Assembly: GCA_002314435.1 (NCBI GenBank)
Contig: DCFV01000083.1
Location: 548-8,255 of the forward strand
Direction: 5' to 3'
DNA: 7,708 nucleotides
Source of the DNA: Acidobacteriaceae bacterium UBA1795
GTDB lineage: Bacteria; Acidobacteriota; Terriglobia; Terriglobales; Acidobacteriaceae
The notes beneath the pieces were generated by a model. The model was not told the origin of the DNA. It did no database searches and saw only the letters and a list, made by a program, of their open reading frames with translations. The position numbers and the translations under genes are program-made. Of this stretch, positions 1 to 5,764 are shown one piece after another; positions within the stretch are counted from its first letter, which is position 1; each line of letters begins with the position of its first letter.

Positions 1-468
1 CTGCTGCTCGCCGCCGCTCAGCTCACTGGGCCGGTGCTTGAGCCGCCCGCTGATCGAAAGCAAATCGCTCAGGTGGTCCAGATACGCGCGGTCCATCGGC
101 TCCTTGCGCCCGCTCACGGTGTACGCAATCTCGATGTTGGACATGGCCGTGAGCGTGGGCAGCAGGTTGAACTTCTGGAAAACGAAGCCGATACGGTGCT
201 TGCGCAGGCGGGTACGCTCGGCGTCGTTCAGCTTGGCGAAATCTACGCCGTCAATCACCACGCGCCCTTTGGTGGCACGGGTGAGCCCGCCCAGCAGGTA
301 AAAGAGCGTTGATTTGCCCGAACCGGACGGACCTACGATGGCCACAAACTCTCCGGGCTGGACCTCAAAGGAAACGCCGCGCACGGCGGAAACCAGAAGC
401 TTTCCCGCGGAATAGACCTTGCTCAGGTTCTCGGCAACGATGATGGGCAACGACGTTTCAGGTGGCAC
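1..468 (-). CDS. ABC transporter ATP-binding protein, MacB/LolD type (partial, 3' end beyond window)
   Basis: This is the nucleotide-binding subunit of an ABC transporter; it would hydrolyse ATP at the inner membrane to drive an FtsX/MacB-like permease that is not in the window. The visible 156 codons hold a Walker A motif GPSGSGKST (residues 46-54), a Q-loop with Gln98 in GFVFQKFNLLPTLTA, and the start of the ABC signature LSGGEQQ (150-156), exactly where the window ends. Walker B and the H-loop are therefore missing. The Q-loop followed by NLLPTLTA and the GGL stretch after Walker A are typical of the LolD/MacB/FtsE group that works on lipoproteins, macrolides or cell-envelope substrates; the real substrate cannot be told. 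I chose the GTG at 468 because no ATG or GTG lies in frame between it and the upstream peptidase stop. There is no Shine-Dalgarno sequence, but a TACAAT hexamer sits 7 nt upstream. An internal TTG at 450 is the alternative start. The gene lies 68 bp downstream of the M28 peptidase gene on the same strand. Confidence 0.93.
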   Translation of the reverse strand, partial: MPPETSLPIIVAENLSKVYSAGKLLVSAVRGVSFEVQPGEFVAIVGPSGSGKSTLFYLLGGLTRATKGRVVIDGVDFAKLNDAERTRLRKHRIGFVFQKFNLLPTLTAMSNIEIAYTVSGRKEPMDRAYLDHLSDLLSISGRLKHRPSELSGGEQQ

Positions 469-475
469 AGTCTGT

Positions 476-481
476 ATTGTA
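476..481 (-). promoter_or_regulatory. -10-like hexamer TACAAT placed for a leaderless ABC ATPase mRNA
   Basis: TACAAT reads on the minus strand and matches the sigma-70 -10 consensus at five of six positions. It ends 7 nt before the GTG start, so transcription would begin at or next to the start codon. No convincing -35 element is seen at 16-18 bp spacing, and no ribosome binding site precedes the GTG. The TANNNT-before-start arrangement is the known signature of leaderless genes. Whether it is used here is inference. Confidence 0.4.
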
Positions 482-536
482 ACTGCGCAGCCAGCGGGCC
501 CGCCGGGCTTGCGACGCGACCCCAGGGCCGGCTTGG

Positions 537-2039
537 CTAGAACATGTTGTGCGTCTTCATGTCGCTGTATTCGTCGAAGGCTTTGATCTTCTTGAGCTGC
601 TCCTCCATCTCGGCCGTCGTCAGGTGGCGCATCGCCTGCGGTGCGTCGGCAAAGGCCAGCGCCGTGACACCCACCACCGCCGCGCCCAGGTTCAAGTCGC
701 GCTGATTCACCTTGTCGAAGGTGTCGCTCGGCTTGTGATGCAGACCGAAGTACTTCTCCAATGGCGTCCAGAGCACAAACGACGGCACGCCGTGAATCAG
801 GAAGGGACCGTGATCAGTGGAGAAGGCGAACCGGCCCTCGTCCGTAGTTCCCACGGCGCCCAGCGACTCCAACTCCGGCGTGATCGCGCCTAGCGCTTTC
901 TTTTCGTCGTCCCGCCCGAAGACATACCAGCCTTGGGGCGGTTCCGATCCGGTGTCGGTAATGAAGACGCCGGCGCACTTGTCCATCTCCGCTGCGTGGT
1001 CGCGCGCGTAGTGGATGGAGCCCAGCAGGCCTTCCTCCTCGCCGCCGAAGAGCACAAAGCGCAAGGTCCGGCGCGGTTTCACGCCGCCGGCCATGACTGC
1101 CTGGGCCACGGCCAGCACTGAGGCCGCGCCGGTGCCGTTATCTTCTGCGCCCGTGCCCAGGTGCCACGAGTCCAGGTGCCCGCCGATCACCACATATTCG
1201 CCGCTCGCGTCGGTTCCCGGAATCTCAGCAACCACGTTGTCCACTTTCACGTGTTCGCGCACGCGGTTCGCAAAGCTGAACTCCACCTCCACCGGACCGT
1301 GGGCCAGAAGACGGCGCAGCAGCAGCGTGTCCTCGCGTCCCACGTCGGCAGTGGGCAGGTGTGAGACGGCGCCGTTGCAGCACGTGACACCAAGTTCGGC
1401 CGAGATGTTGTTCACGTCGCCCAGCCCCATCAGCAGCCCGCGCGCTCCCTCGGCACCCACCAGAGCAATCGTGTCCAGCAGCTTGCCGAACTCCAGCGGA
1501 CCAGCGGCTTTCAGCGACTCGCCATCCAGCAGCACGATCATGTCCCTGATCTGCGCGGCATTTGCCTTCACCGCATCTTCGGTCAGCGCGTTCAGGTAGA
1601 AGACCTTGCCGCGCACGCCGCCGGGCGGCGTCGAGGGGCTCCAGCCGTCGCTCTCCAGATGAAGCCGCTGCGCGTGCGGAGCGAGAATCGATGCTGTCGC
1701 AAAGGTCTCCGGCTCCCATGTCGCCGCAATCTCCCACGGCTCGCGGTGCACATGGCTCAGGCCCAGCCGCTTGAACTCTTCGGTCGCCCACTCCGCTGCC
1801 TTCACATAGTTGGCCGAGCCGGTCAATCGCGGTCCGATTTCGTCAGCCAACATGCGGTCGTACTCATAGGCCTTGCCCGCAAGCATCAACTGGCCGCCCA
1901 GCCGCTCTACTGCAGCGCGGTCCGCCGCGTCCAACGTTCCTACGGGACTGGCCGTTTCCGACGGCGATGCCGATTGGGCTACGAGCGCGCCGGGCGCGAC
2001 CAAACCCAGTGCCAACAGAGTCATACAGCACTTCTTCAT
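537..2039 (-). CDS. Secreted M28 family zinc peptidase, carboxypeptidase Q-like
   Basis: A 500-residue exported metallopeptidase that should remove residues from peptide ends in the periplasm or outside the cell. Residues 1-21 form a signal peptide: Lys2-Lys3, a hydrophobic core, and probable cleavage after ALVA. Residues of about 110-260 would be the protease-associated (PA)-type insert, and the co-catalytic di-zinc M28 domain follows. Its likely ligands are visible: His288 in GGHLDS, Asp300 in EDNGTG, catalytic Glu334 and ligand Glu335 in FGGEEEG, Asp362 in FITDTG, and His434 or His435 in FGLHHKPSDT. Order and spacing closely follow human carboxypeptidase Q, and the length is similar (about 470 residues in the human enzyme). 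All catalytic positions are intact, so it is probably active; substrate preference is unknown. The ATG at 2039 is well supported by AGGAGG five bases upstream. A Cys pair (220-221) lies in the PA-type region. The gene is divergent from the 307-aa gene and may be co-transcribed with the ABC ATPase. Confidence 0.95.
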   Translation of the reverse strand: MKKCCMTLLALGLVAPGALVAQSASPSETASPVGTLDAADRAAVERLGGQLMLAGKAYEYDRMLADEIGPRLTGSANYVKAAEWATEEFKRLGLSHVHREPWEIAATWEPETFATASILAPHAQRLHLESDGWSPSTPPGGVRGKVFYLNALTEDAVKANAAQIRDMIVLLDGESLKAAGPLEFGKLLDTIALVGAEGARGLLMGLGDVNNISAELGVTCCNGAVSHLPTADVGREDTLLLRRLLAHGPVEVEFSFANRVREHVKVDNVVAEIPGTDASGEYVVIGGHLDSWHLGTGAEDNGTGAASVLAVAQAVMAGGVKPRRTLRFVLFGGEEEGLLGSIHYARDHAAEMDKCAGVFITDTGSEPPQGWYVFGRDDEKKALGAITPELESLGAVGTTDEGRFAFSTDHGPFLIHGVPSFVLWTPLEKYFGLHHKPSDTFDKVNQRDLNLGAAVVGVTALAFADAPQAMRHLTTAEMEEQLKKIKAFDEYSDMKTHNMF

Positions 2040-2044
2040 GCATT

Positions 2045-2050
2045 CCTCCT
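2045..2050 (-). promoter_or_regulatory. Strong ribosome binding site of the M28 peptidase
   Basis: A perfect AGGAGG on the minus strand ends 5 nt before the ATG at 2039. It fixes the start codon and predicts efficient translation. It is the best Shine-Dalgarno sequence in the window. Confidence 0.85.
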
Positions 2051-2063
2051 CGGGGTGAGGCCA

Positions 2064-2072
2064 AGTCTAGCA
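2064..2072 (-). promoter_or_regulatory. Extended -10 promoter of the M28 peptidase gene (candidate)
   Basis: The minus strand reads TGC directly followed by TAGACT, an extended -10 (TGn plus a -10 hexamer with four of six consensus bases). Transcription would start near 2057, giving an mRNA leader of roughly 18 nt that contains the AGGAGG site. The -35 region at 17 bp spacing is poor, which is tolerated in extended -10 promoters. Confidence 0.4.
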
Positions 2073-2128
2073 GACCCGCACGCACAGCTTCCCTGTCCGG
2101 GCGCCGGTAGTGCTGGCACGCCGTGGAC

Positions 2129-2134
2129 TAAAAT
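2129..2134 (+). promoter_or_regulatory. -10-like TAAAAT of the 307-aa gene (candidate)
   Basis: TAAAAT lies inside a short AT-rich island (ACTAAAATAAA) in an otherwise GC-rich divergent spacer. It matches the -10 consensus at five of six positions. A start near 2141 would leave a leader of about 30 nt. No good -35 hexamer is seen 16-18 bp upstream, so an activator or another sigma factor is possible. Confidence 0.35.
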
Positions 2135-2155
2135 AAAGGGGCATCGATTTCAGGC

Positions 2156-2160
2156 AGGAA
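2156..2160 (+). promoter_or_regulatory. Probable ribosome binding site of the 307-aa gene
   Basis: AGGAA ends 10 nt before the ATG at 2171. The spacing is slightly long but within the usable range, and it supports this start. Confidence 0.45.
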
Positions 2161-2170
2161 ACCCCAGACA

Positions 2171-3094
2171 ATGACAGCTTCCACGAAGAACTCTCTCGCC
2201 GCTTCTCTCAAATCGGCCGCGTCGCAGGCCGGCCTTGTGCTTCTCTCCACCGCCGCAGGCACTGACTTCAACGGCCAGCCCACGACGATCTTCCAGCTCG
2301 GGCTGCCCAGCGACGCAAACCGCTCGCTGCAGCTGGAATTGAGCGCGGCATTCGACTTTGACAAGGCAGATCTGCTGCCGCAGATGACCGAGCACCTGGC
2401 CGCGCAGGCTAAGCGGCTGCGCAATCCGCGCCCCGACTGCTCTGTGACGCTGGCCGGCCTGCCCATCGCCTTTGGCAAGTTTCAGTGGCCGTTCCATCGC
2501 TCCACCTCTGGCGCGGACACCTACATCGTCCACGGCGAAATGTACCTGGCCGACGGCGGCACGCAGAACCTCTACGCCAAGATCGCGGCCTCGGTCACCG
2601 TCACCTTTGCTGAGATTGTGCCCGCCATGGAGCAACCCTACGCTGAGGCTTTTGTCTACAACGCTATCCGCAAGACGGTCGACCTCGGTCAGCTCGAGTT
2701 CCTGAAGTCCGGCAATCGCCAGCCGGTACCCGTCACCACGCGCTTCTATGGCCGATGGCAGAAGAAGTTCGTCTTTACCGAGACCACGGAGCAGGAGCGG
2801 GTCGATTTCCTGCTGCGCAAGGTCTACTGGCTCTCCGGCGTGCTGGGTAACAGCCAGCCGGTGTGGATCGCTGATCCGCGCGACGGCCAGTACCTGAACA
2901 CCACCGGCGCGGAACTGCTGCGTGCGGCGCGCGAAGCCGGCACCGGACTGATCACCTTCGACGGCGAATTTGCCTCGGCTACGCCCAAGCTCATGGAGAT
3001 GGCGCCGAAATATCAGGCCGAGCTGGAGGCAGCGCTCAACTTCACGAAGCCGCAGTTCAACGAATCCATGCGCTCCGGCCAGGCCAATATGTAA
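2171..3094 (+). CDS. Conserved-looking hypothetical protein, 307 aa, function unknown
   Basis: I do not recognise this protein. It shows no signal peptide or long hydrophobic stretch, so it is probably cytosolic and soluble. Residues 1-170 look like an alpha/beta domain: an amphipathic start, a beta-like run at 21-58 (GLVLLSTA, IFQLGL, LQLELSAAF), an acidic helix at 64-83, and further strands around 90-150 rich in aromatic residues (FGKFQWPFHR, YIVHGEMYLADGG). Residues 190-290 form a second part, with RFYGRWQKKFVF and an acidic patch ETTEQER at 204-210, then a region with ADPRDGQYL at 234-242 and a helical segment ending near 290. There is one cysteine (Cys90) and no recognisable catalytic or nucleotide-binding motif. 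Balanced composition and a plausible AGGAA site argue that it is a real gene. It is transcribed away from the M28 peptidase and followed by a possible terminator before the glycosyltransferase, so neither neighbour defines its role. Confidence 0.85.
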   Translation: MTASTKNSLAASLKSAASQAGLVLLSTAAGTDFNGQPTTIFQLGLPSDANRSLQLELSAAFDFDKADLLPQMTEHLAAQAKRLRNPRPDCSVTLAGLPIAFGKFQWPFHRSTSGADTYIVHGEMYLADGGTQNLYAKIAASVTVTFAEIVPAMEQPYAEAFVYNAIRKTVDLGQLEFLKSGNRQPVPVTTRFYGRWQKKFVFTETTEQERVDFLLRKVYWLSGVLGNSQPVWIADPRDGQYLNTTGAELLRAAREAGTGLITFDGEFASATPKLMEMAPKYQAELEAALNFTKPQFNESMRSGQANM

Positions 3095-3106
3095 CTCCAG
3101 CTGTAC

Positions 3107-3128
3107 AGGGCGTCCTCCCGGTCGCCCT
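3107..3128 (+). terminator. Possible intrinsic terminator after the 307-aa gene
   Basis: AGGGCG and CGCCCT can pair as a 6-bp stem around a 10-nt loop, starting 12 bp after the TAA at 3092-3094. The stem is followed by a pyrimidine-rich stretch with several T residues (TTATGCTTTACTCTT) rather than a clean T-run. The position fits a terminator; the modest stem, large loop and interrupted tail keep confidence low. Confidence 0.35.
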
Positions 3129-3150
3129 TATGCTTTACTCTTGTCGCTGC

Positions 3151-3159
3151 TGGTTCAAT
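3151..3159 (+). promoter_or_regulatory. Extended -10 promoter of the glycosyltransferase gene (candidate)
   Basis: TGG directly followed by TTCAAT resembles an extended -10 element. Transcription would begin near 3166 and leave a leader of only about 13 nt, with no clear Shine-Dalgarno sequence before the GTG at 3179. No good -35 is seen. It lies just after the possible terminator, as expected for an independent unit. Confidence 0.27.
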
Positions 3160-3178
3160 CCCATCCCTGGACCCCTAC

Positions 3179-4459
3179 GTGCGCATCGTTCTCTCGAACA
3201 TCGGCACCTTCGGCGACATCAATCCGCTCATTGCCCTGGCCCTCGAACTCAAGCGCCGCGGCCACGTTCCTGTAATGGCGCTGCCCGCCGTTTACCAGCC
3301 CAAGATTGAGCCGCTCGGCCTGGCTTTCCGCGCCATTCGGCCGGATATCGATCCCACAAACAACGCGCTGGTCGAGATGGTTTACGACATCAGGCACGGC
3401 ACCGAGCACGGCCTGCGCAATTTCCTCTTCCCCGCGCTGCGCCAGACTTACGATGACCTGCTGGCCGCCGCCACCCAGCCCGAGCGTGCCGATCTGCTGC
3501 TGCTGGGCGAGCTGAACTACGCCGGCCCTCTTGTTGCCGAGGTCACAGGCATTCCCTGGGCCAGCTATGTGCTCGCGCCGCTCTCCTTTTTCTCCGCCTT
3601 TGATCCGCCTGTGCTGCCGCCGTATCCGCGCCTTGCACGCGCGGACAAACTGGCAGGTATGGGCCGCGTCATCAAGCGCGTAGCACGCTTCGTGAGCCGC
3701 AAGTGGCCTGAACCCATTTATGAACTGCGCCGCGAGCTGGGCCTTGCGCACGGTCCCAATCCGCTCTTCGACGCCAAGCATTCGCCGTACTTGGTGCTGG
3801 CGCTGTTTTCGCGCGTCCTCGGCGAGAAGCAGAAAGACTGGCCCGCGAACACACTCATCACCGGCTTCTGCTTTTACGACGCGGACGCTGGTAATTCCGC
3901 ACTGCCGCCCCATCTGGAGGAGTTTGTGGATGCCGGCGAGCCGCCGGTGGTCTTCACCCTGGGCTCCGCAGCCGTGCTGGCCGCGGGCGACTTCTACGAA
4001 GTCTCCGCAAGGGCCGCGCAGCGCCTGGGCCGGCGCGCCGTATTGCTCATTGGCTCCGACCCGCGCAACAAGCCGAACCAGCCGCTGCCGGACTCGATCT
4101 GCGTGGCCGAGTACGCACCCTACTCCGCGCTGTTTTCGCGCTCGGCCGTCGTGGTGCACCAGGGCGGAGTCGGCACCACGGCACAATGCCTGCGCGCCGG
4201 CAAGCCCATGCTCATCATGCCCTACTCGCATGACCAGCCGGACAACGCGCGCCGCATGCGCCGCCTCGGAGTCTCACACACCATCCAGAAGGCTGCCTAC
4301 AAGCCCGCGCGCGTGGCCCGCAAGCTGGCTGCCATGCTCAACCAGCCCAAATTTGCCCACAATGCCGCGGACGTGGTCGCGCAGATGCATGGTGAAAACG
4401 GCGTCAAGACCGCCTGCAACGCGCTCGAAGCTCTCTACGCAAAGACGAAACGGCCCTAG
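3179..4459 (+). CDS. GT-B fold glycosyltransferase, GT1 (UGT/MGT/YjiC-like) family
   Basis: A 426-residue enzyme that would transfer a sugar from a nucleotide-sugar donor to a small molecule, lipid or natural product in the cytosol. The N-terminus has the family opening IGTFGDINPLIALALELKRRGH (about residues 8-28, a few residues abbreviated in family motifs); Asp13 sits where plant and animal UGTs have the catalytic His, as in the vancomycin-group GtfA/B/D and sterol glucosyltransferases. The C-terminal donor-binding half has VVFTLGSAAV (257-266), then HQGGVGTT (327-334), a GKPMLIMPYS strand and HDQPDN (351-356), together the GT1 donor box. Length is normal for the family. No signal peptide or membrane span is seen, although AFDPPVLPPYPR near 140-151 could help contact a hydrophobic acceptor. 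The GTG at 3179 is chosen because translation then begins exactly with the conserved MRIVLSNIGT strand; no ribosome binding site is evident. The acceptor cannot be named. Its stop lies 2 bp from that of the convergent aminopeptidase. Confidence 0.92.
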   Translation: MRIVLSNIGTFGDINPLIALALELKRRGHVPVMALPAVYQPKIEPLGLAFRAIRPDIDPTNNALVEMVYDIRHGTEHGLRNFLFPALRQTYDDLLAAATQPERADLLLLGELNYAGPLVAEVTGIPWASYVLAPLSFFSAFDPPVLPPYPRLARADKLAGMGRVIKRVARFVSRKWPEPIYELRRELGLAHGPNPLFDAKHSPYLVLALFSRVLGEKQKDWPANTLITGFCFYDADAGNSALPPHLEEFVDAGEPPVVFTLGSAAVLAAGDFYEVSARAAQRLGRRAVLLIGSDPRNKPNQPLPDSICVAEYAPYSALFSRSAVVVHQGGVGTTAQCLRAGKPMLIMPYSHDQPDNARRMRRLGVSHTIQKAAYKPARVARKLAAMLNQPKFAHNAADVVAQMHGENGVKTACNALEALYAKTKRP

Positions 4460-4461
4460 CC

Positions 4462-5712
4462 CTACACCCACTCGCCCTTGCGCATCAGCGGCTCGGCCTG
4501 CCCGCTCGCCGTTATGCCGTCGATGTCCAGTTCCCCCGAGCCGATCATCCAGTCCACGTGGATCAGACTGTCGTTCGCGCCCTTGGCCGCAAGCTGCTCC
4601 GGCGAGAGCTTGTCGCCGTCCACCACGCAGGAGCTGTACGCCTGCCCCAGCGCAATGTGCGAGGCAGCGTTCTCGTCGAACAGCGTGTTGTAGAACAGCA
4701 TGCCGCTGTGCGCGATCGGCGACGAATGCGGCACCAGCGCTACTTCGCCCAGCCGCCGCGCACCGTCATCGGTGTCGATTAACTTGCGCAGCACTTCTTC
4801 GCCGCGCGTGGCGTGCGCCTCCACAATACGCCCTTCTTCAAACCGCACACGGATGCCTTCGATCATCGTGCCCAGGTGCGAAAGTGGCTTGGTCGCCGTC
4901 ACCGTTCCGTCGGCACGCAGCTTGTGCGGCGTAGTGAAGACTTCTTCCGTGGGCATGTTTGGGATGCAGTAGTAGCCGTTGCCTGCCGTGGTTCCGCCGC
5001 CCAGCCACCAGTGGCCGTCAGCCAGTCCAAGCGAGAAGTCCGTCCCCGGCCCGCTGTACTTGAGCGCAGCATAGCGCTTCTCGTTCAGCAGGGCTGCACG
5101 CTTCTGCAGTGCGGCGTCGTGCGCCTTCCACGCGCTCACGGGGTCGTCCTGATCAATGCGCGTAGTCGCAAAGATCGCATCCCACAACTTGGCCATGGCA
5201 ACTTCGGGCGACTCATCCGGAAACATTGCCTTGGCCCACGCAGGCGTGGCGCAGGCCACAATGGTCCAGTTGATCTCGTGCCGTGTGATCAGCTCGAGCG
5301 CCGGCCGGTAGGCCTGCGACACCGCGCGACTGGCACGGCTCACCTTCTCCGGGTCTTCATTCGATAGCAGCGACGGGTTCGCTCCTGCAATTGCCAGCCG
5401 CGCTGCGCCGCTCTTGAACGCTGCTCCCATGCCGTCATAGAGCCACTTGGCTGCGTGGTCAAAGCCCGCATCCGCGCCATAGTGATAGCGCATCAGCGTG
5501 GCTTCGTCGTCCGAGTAGAGCGTCGTCACCAGAGAGGCACCCGCGCGATATGCGTGTTCCGTGATCCGCCGCGCCAGCGCAACTGAGTCGAGCGACGCCG
5601 TCATCACCAGCTCCTGACCCGCCTGCAGGCCCAGCCCCACGCGCACGGCCACCTCGGCCAGCTTGTCCAGTTTCTCTTCAAATGCGCGCTCGTGCGCCGA
5701 CGTCTCGCTCAT
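4462..5712 (-). CDS. M29 family aminopeptidase (AmpS/AmpT/aminopeptidase II type)
   Basis: A cytosolic dinuclear-metal aminopeptidase that trims N-terminal residues from peptides, 416 residues from the chosen start, typical for the family. The metal ligands expected from Staphylococcus aureus AmpS and Thermus AmpT fall at matching spacing: Glu257 (in PNMPTEEVFTTPH), Glu323 (GEVALVPHSSPI), His352 (ENAASHIALG), His385 and Asp387 (LIHVDWMIGS). The conserved Glu285 (MIEGI) is present as well. An in-frame ATG exists 14 codons upstream at 5754, but the ATG at 5712 has GGAGGG four bases before it and yields the normal MSETSAHERAFEEKLDKLA-type N-terminus, so the longer version is rejected. It follows the MBL-fold gene by 52 bp on the same strand and is probably the last gene of that unit. 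A GATAAT hexamer in the gap (5743-5748) could give it a promoter of its own. No signal peptide, so it acts on intracellular peptides. Confidence 0.95.
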   Translation of the reverse strand: MSETSAHERAFEEKLDKLAEVAVRVGLGLQAGQELVMTASLDSVALARRITEHAYRAGASLVTTLYSDDEATLMRYHYGADAGFDHAAKWLYDGMGAAFKSGAARLAIAGANPSLLSNEDPEKVSRASRAVSQAYRPALELITRHEINWTIVACATPAWAKAMFPDESPEVAMAKLWDAIFATTRIDQDDPVSAWKAHDAALQKRAALLNEKRYAALKYSGPGTDFSLGLADGHWWLGGGTTAGNGYYCIPNMPTEEVFTTPHKLRADGTVTATKPLSHLGTMIEGIRVRFEEGRIVEAHATRGEEVLRKLIDTDDGARRLGEVALVPHSSPIAHSGMLFYNTLFDENAASHIALGQAYSSCVVDGDKLSPEQLAAKGANDSLIHVDWMIGSGELDIDGITASGQAEPLMRKGEWV

Positions 5713-5716
5713 GCAG

Positions 5717-5722
5717 CCCTCC
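5717..5722 (-). promoter_or_regulatory. Ribosome binding site that decides the aminopeptidase start
   Basis: GGAGGG on the minus strand lies 4 nt before the ATG at 5712. It supports this start over the in-frame ATG at 5754, which would place the site inside the coding region. Confidence 0.75.
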
Positions 5723-5742
5723 GATGGATAGTCTTCATCGCC

Positions 5743-5748
5743 ATTATC
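5743..5748 (-). promoter_or_regulatory. -10-like GATAAT between MBL-fold and aminopeptidase genes (candidate)
   Basis: GATAAT matches the -10 consensus at five of six positions. It would start transcription near 5736 and leave a leader of about 23 nt holding the GGAGGG site. The -35 region at 17 bp spacing is poor. It may be an internal promoter letting the aminopeptidase be expressed without the upstream genes. Confidence 0.3.
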
Positions 5749-5764
5749 CGACACGAGCCCGTAG

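Noticed and set aside
34..312. Two overlapping plus-strand reading frames of about 90 codons opposite the ABC ATPase
   Set aside because: The minus strand encodes Walker A, Q-loop and signature motifs across the same bases, so these are shadows.
489..509. Near-palindromic AGCC...GCGGGCCCGC...GGCT between the M28 and ABC genes as a terminator
   Set aside because: There is no T-run on either side and the core is a loopless palindrome. It is likely a product of high GC content, although a weak hairpin is possible.
1015..1599. A 194-codon plus-strand reading frame inside the M28 peptidase gene
   Set aside because: Ser/Pro/Arg-rich shadow of a gene whose zinc ligands are all intact. No ribosome binding site or recognisable domain.
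2112..2129. CTGGCACG resembling the -24 element of a sigma-54 promoter before the 307-aa gene
   Set aside because: The -24 half matches well, but the -12 half reads GGAC instead of TTGC, and the essential GC is absent at the right spacing.
3155..4231. A 358-codon minus-strand reading frame opposite the glycosyltransferase
   Set aside because: It lies wholly antisense to a gene with clear GT1 motifs, has no domain I recognise, and has the Arg/Gly/Gln/His-rich composition of frames shadowing GC-rich codons.
3720..4934. A 404-codon plus-strand reading frame across the end of the glycosyltransferase and into the aminopeptidase
   Set aside because: It is extremely rich in Arg, Ser, Pro, Cys and Ala, overlaps two well-supported genes and shows no motif. 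It is a stop-poor frame in GC-rich DNA.
5713..5754. A 14-codon N-terminal extension of the aminopeptidase from the ATG at 5754
   Set aside because: The GGAGGG site directly before the ATG at 5712 and the usual family N-terminus favour the shorter protein; the extension is acidic and looks unlike the family.
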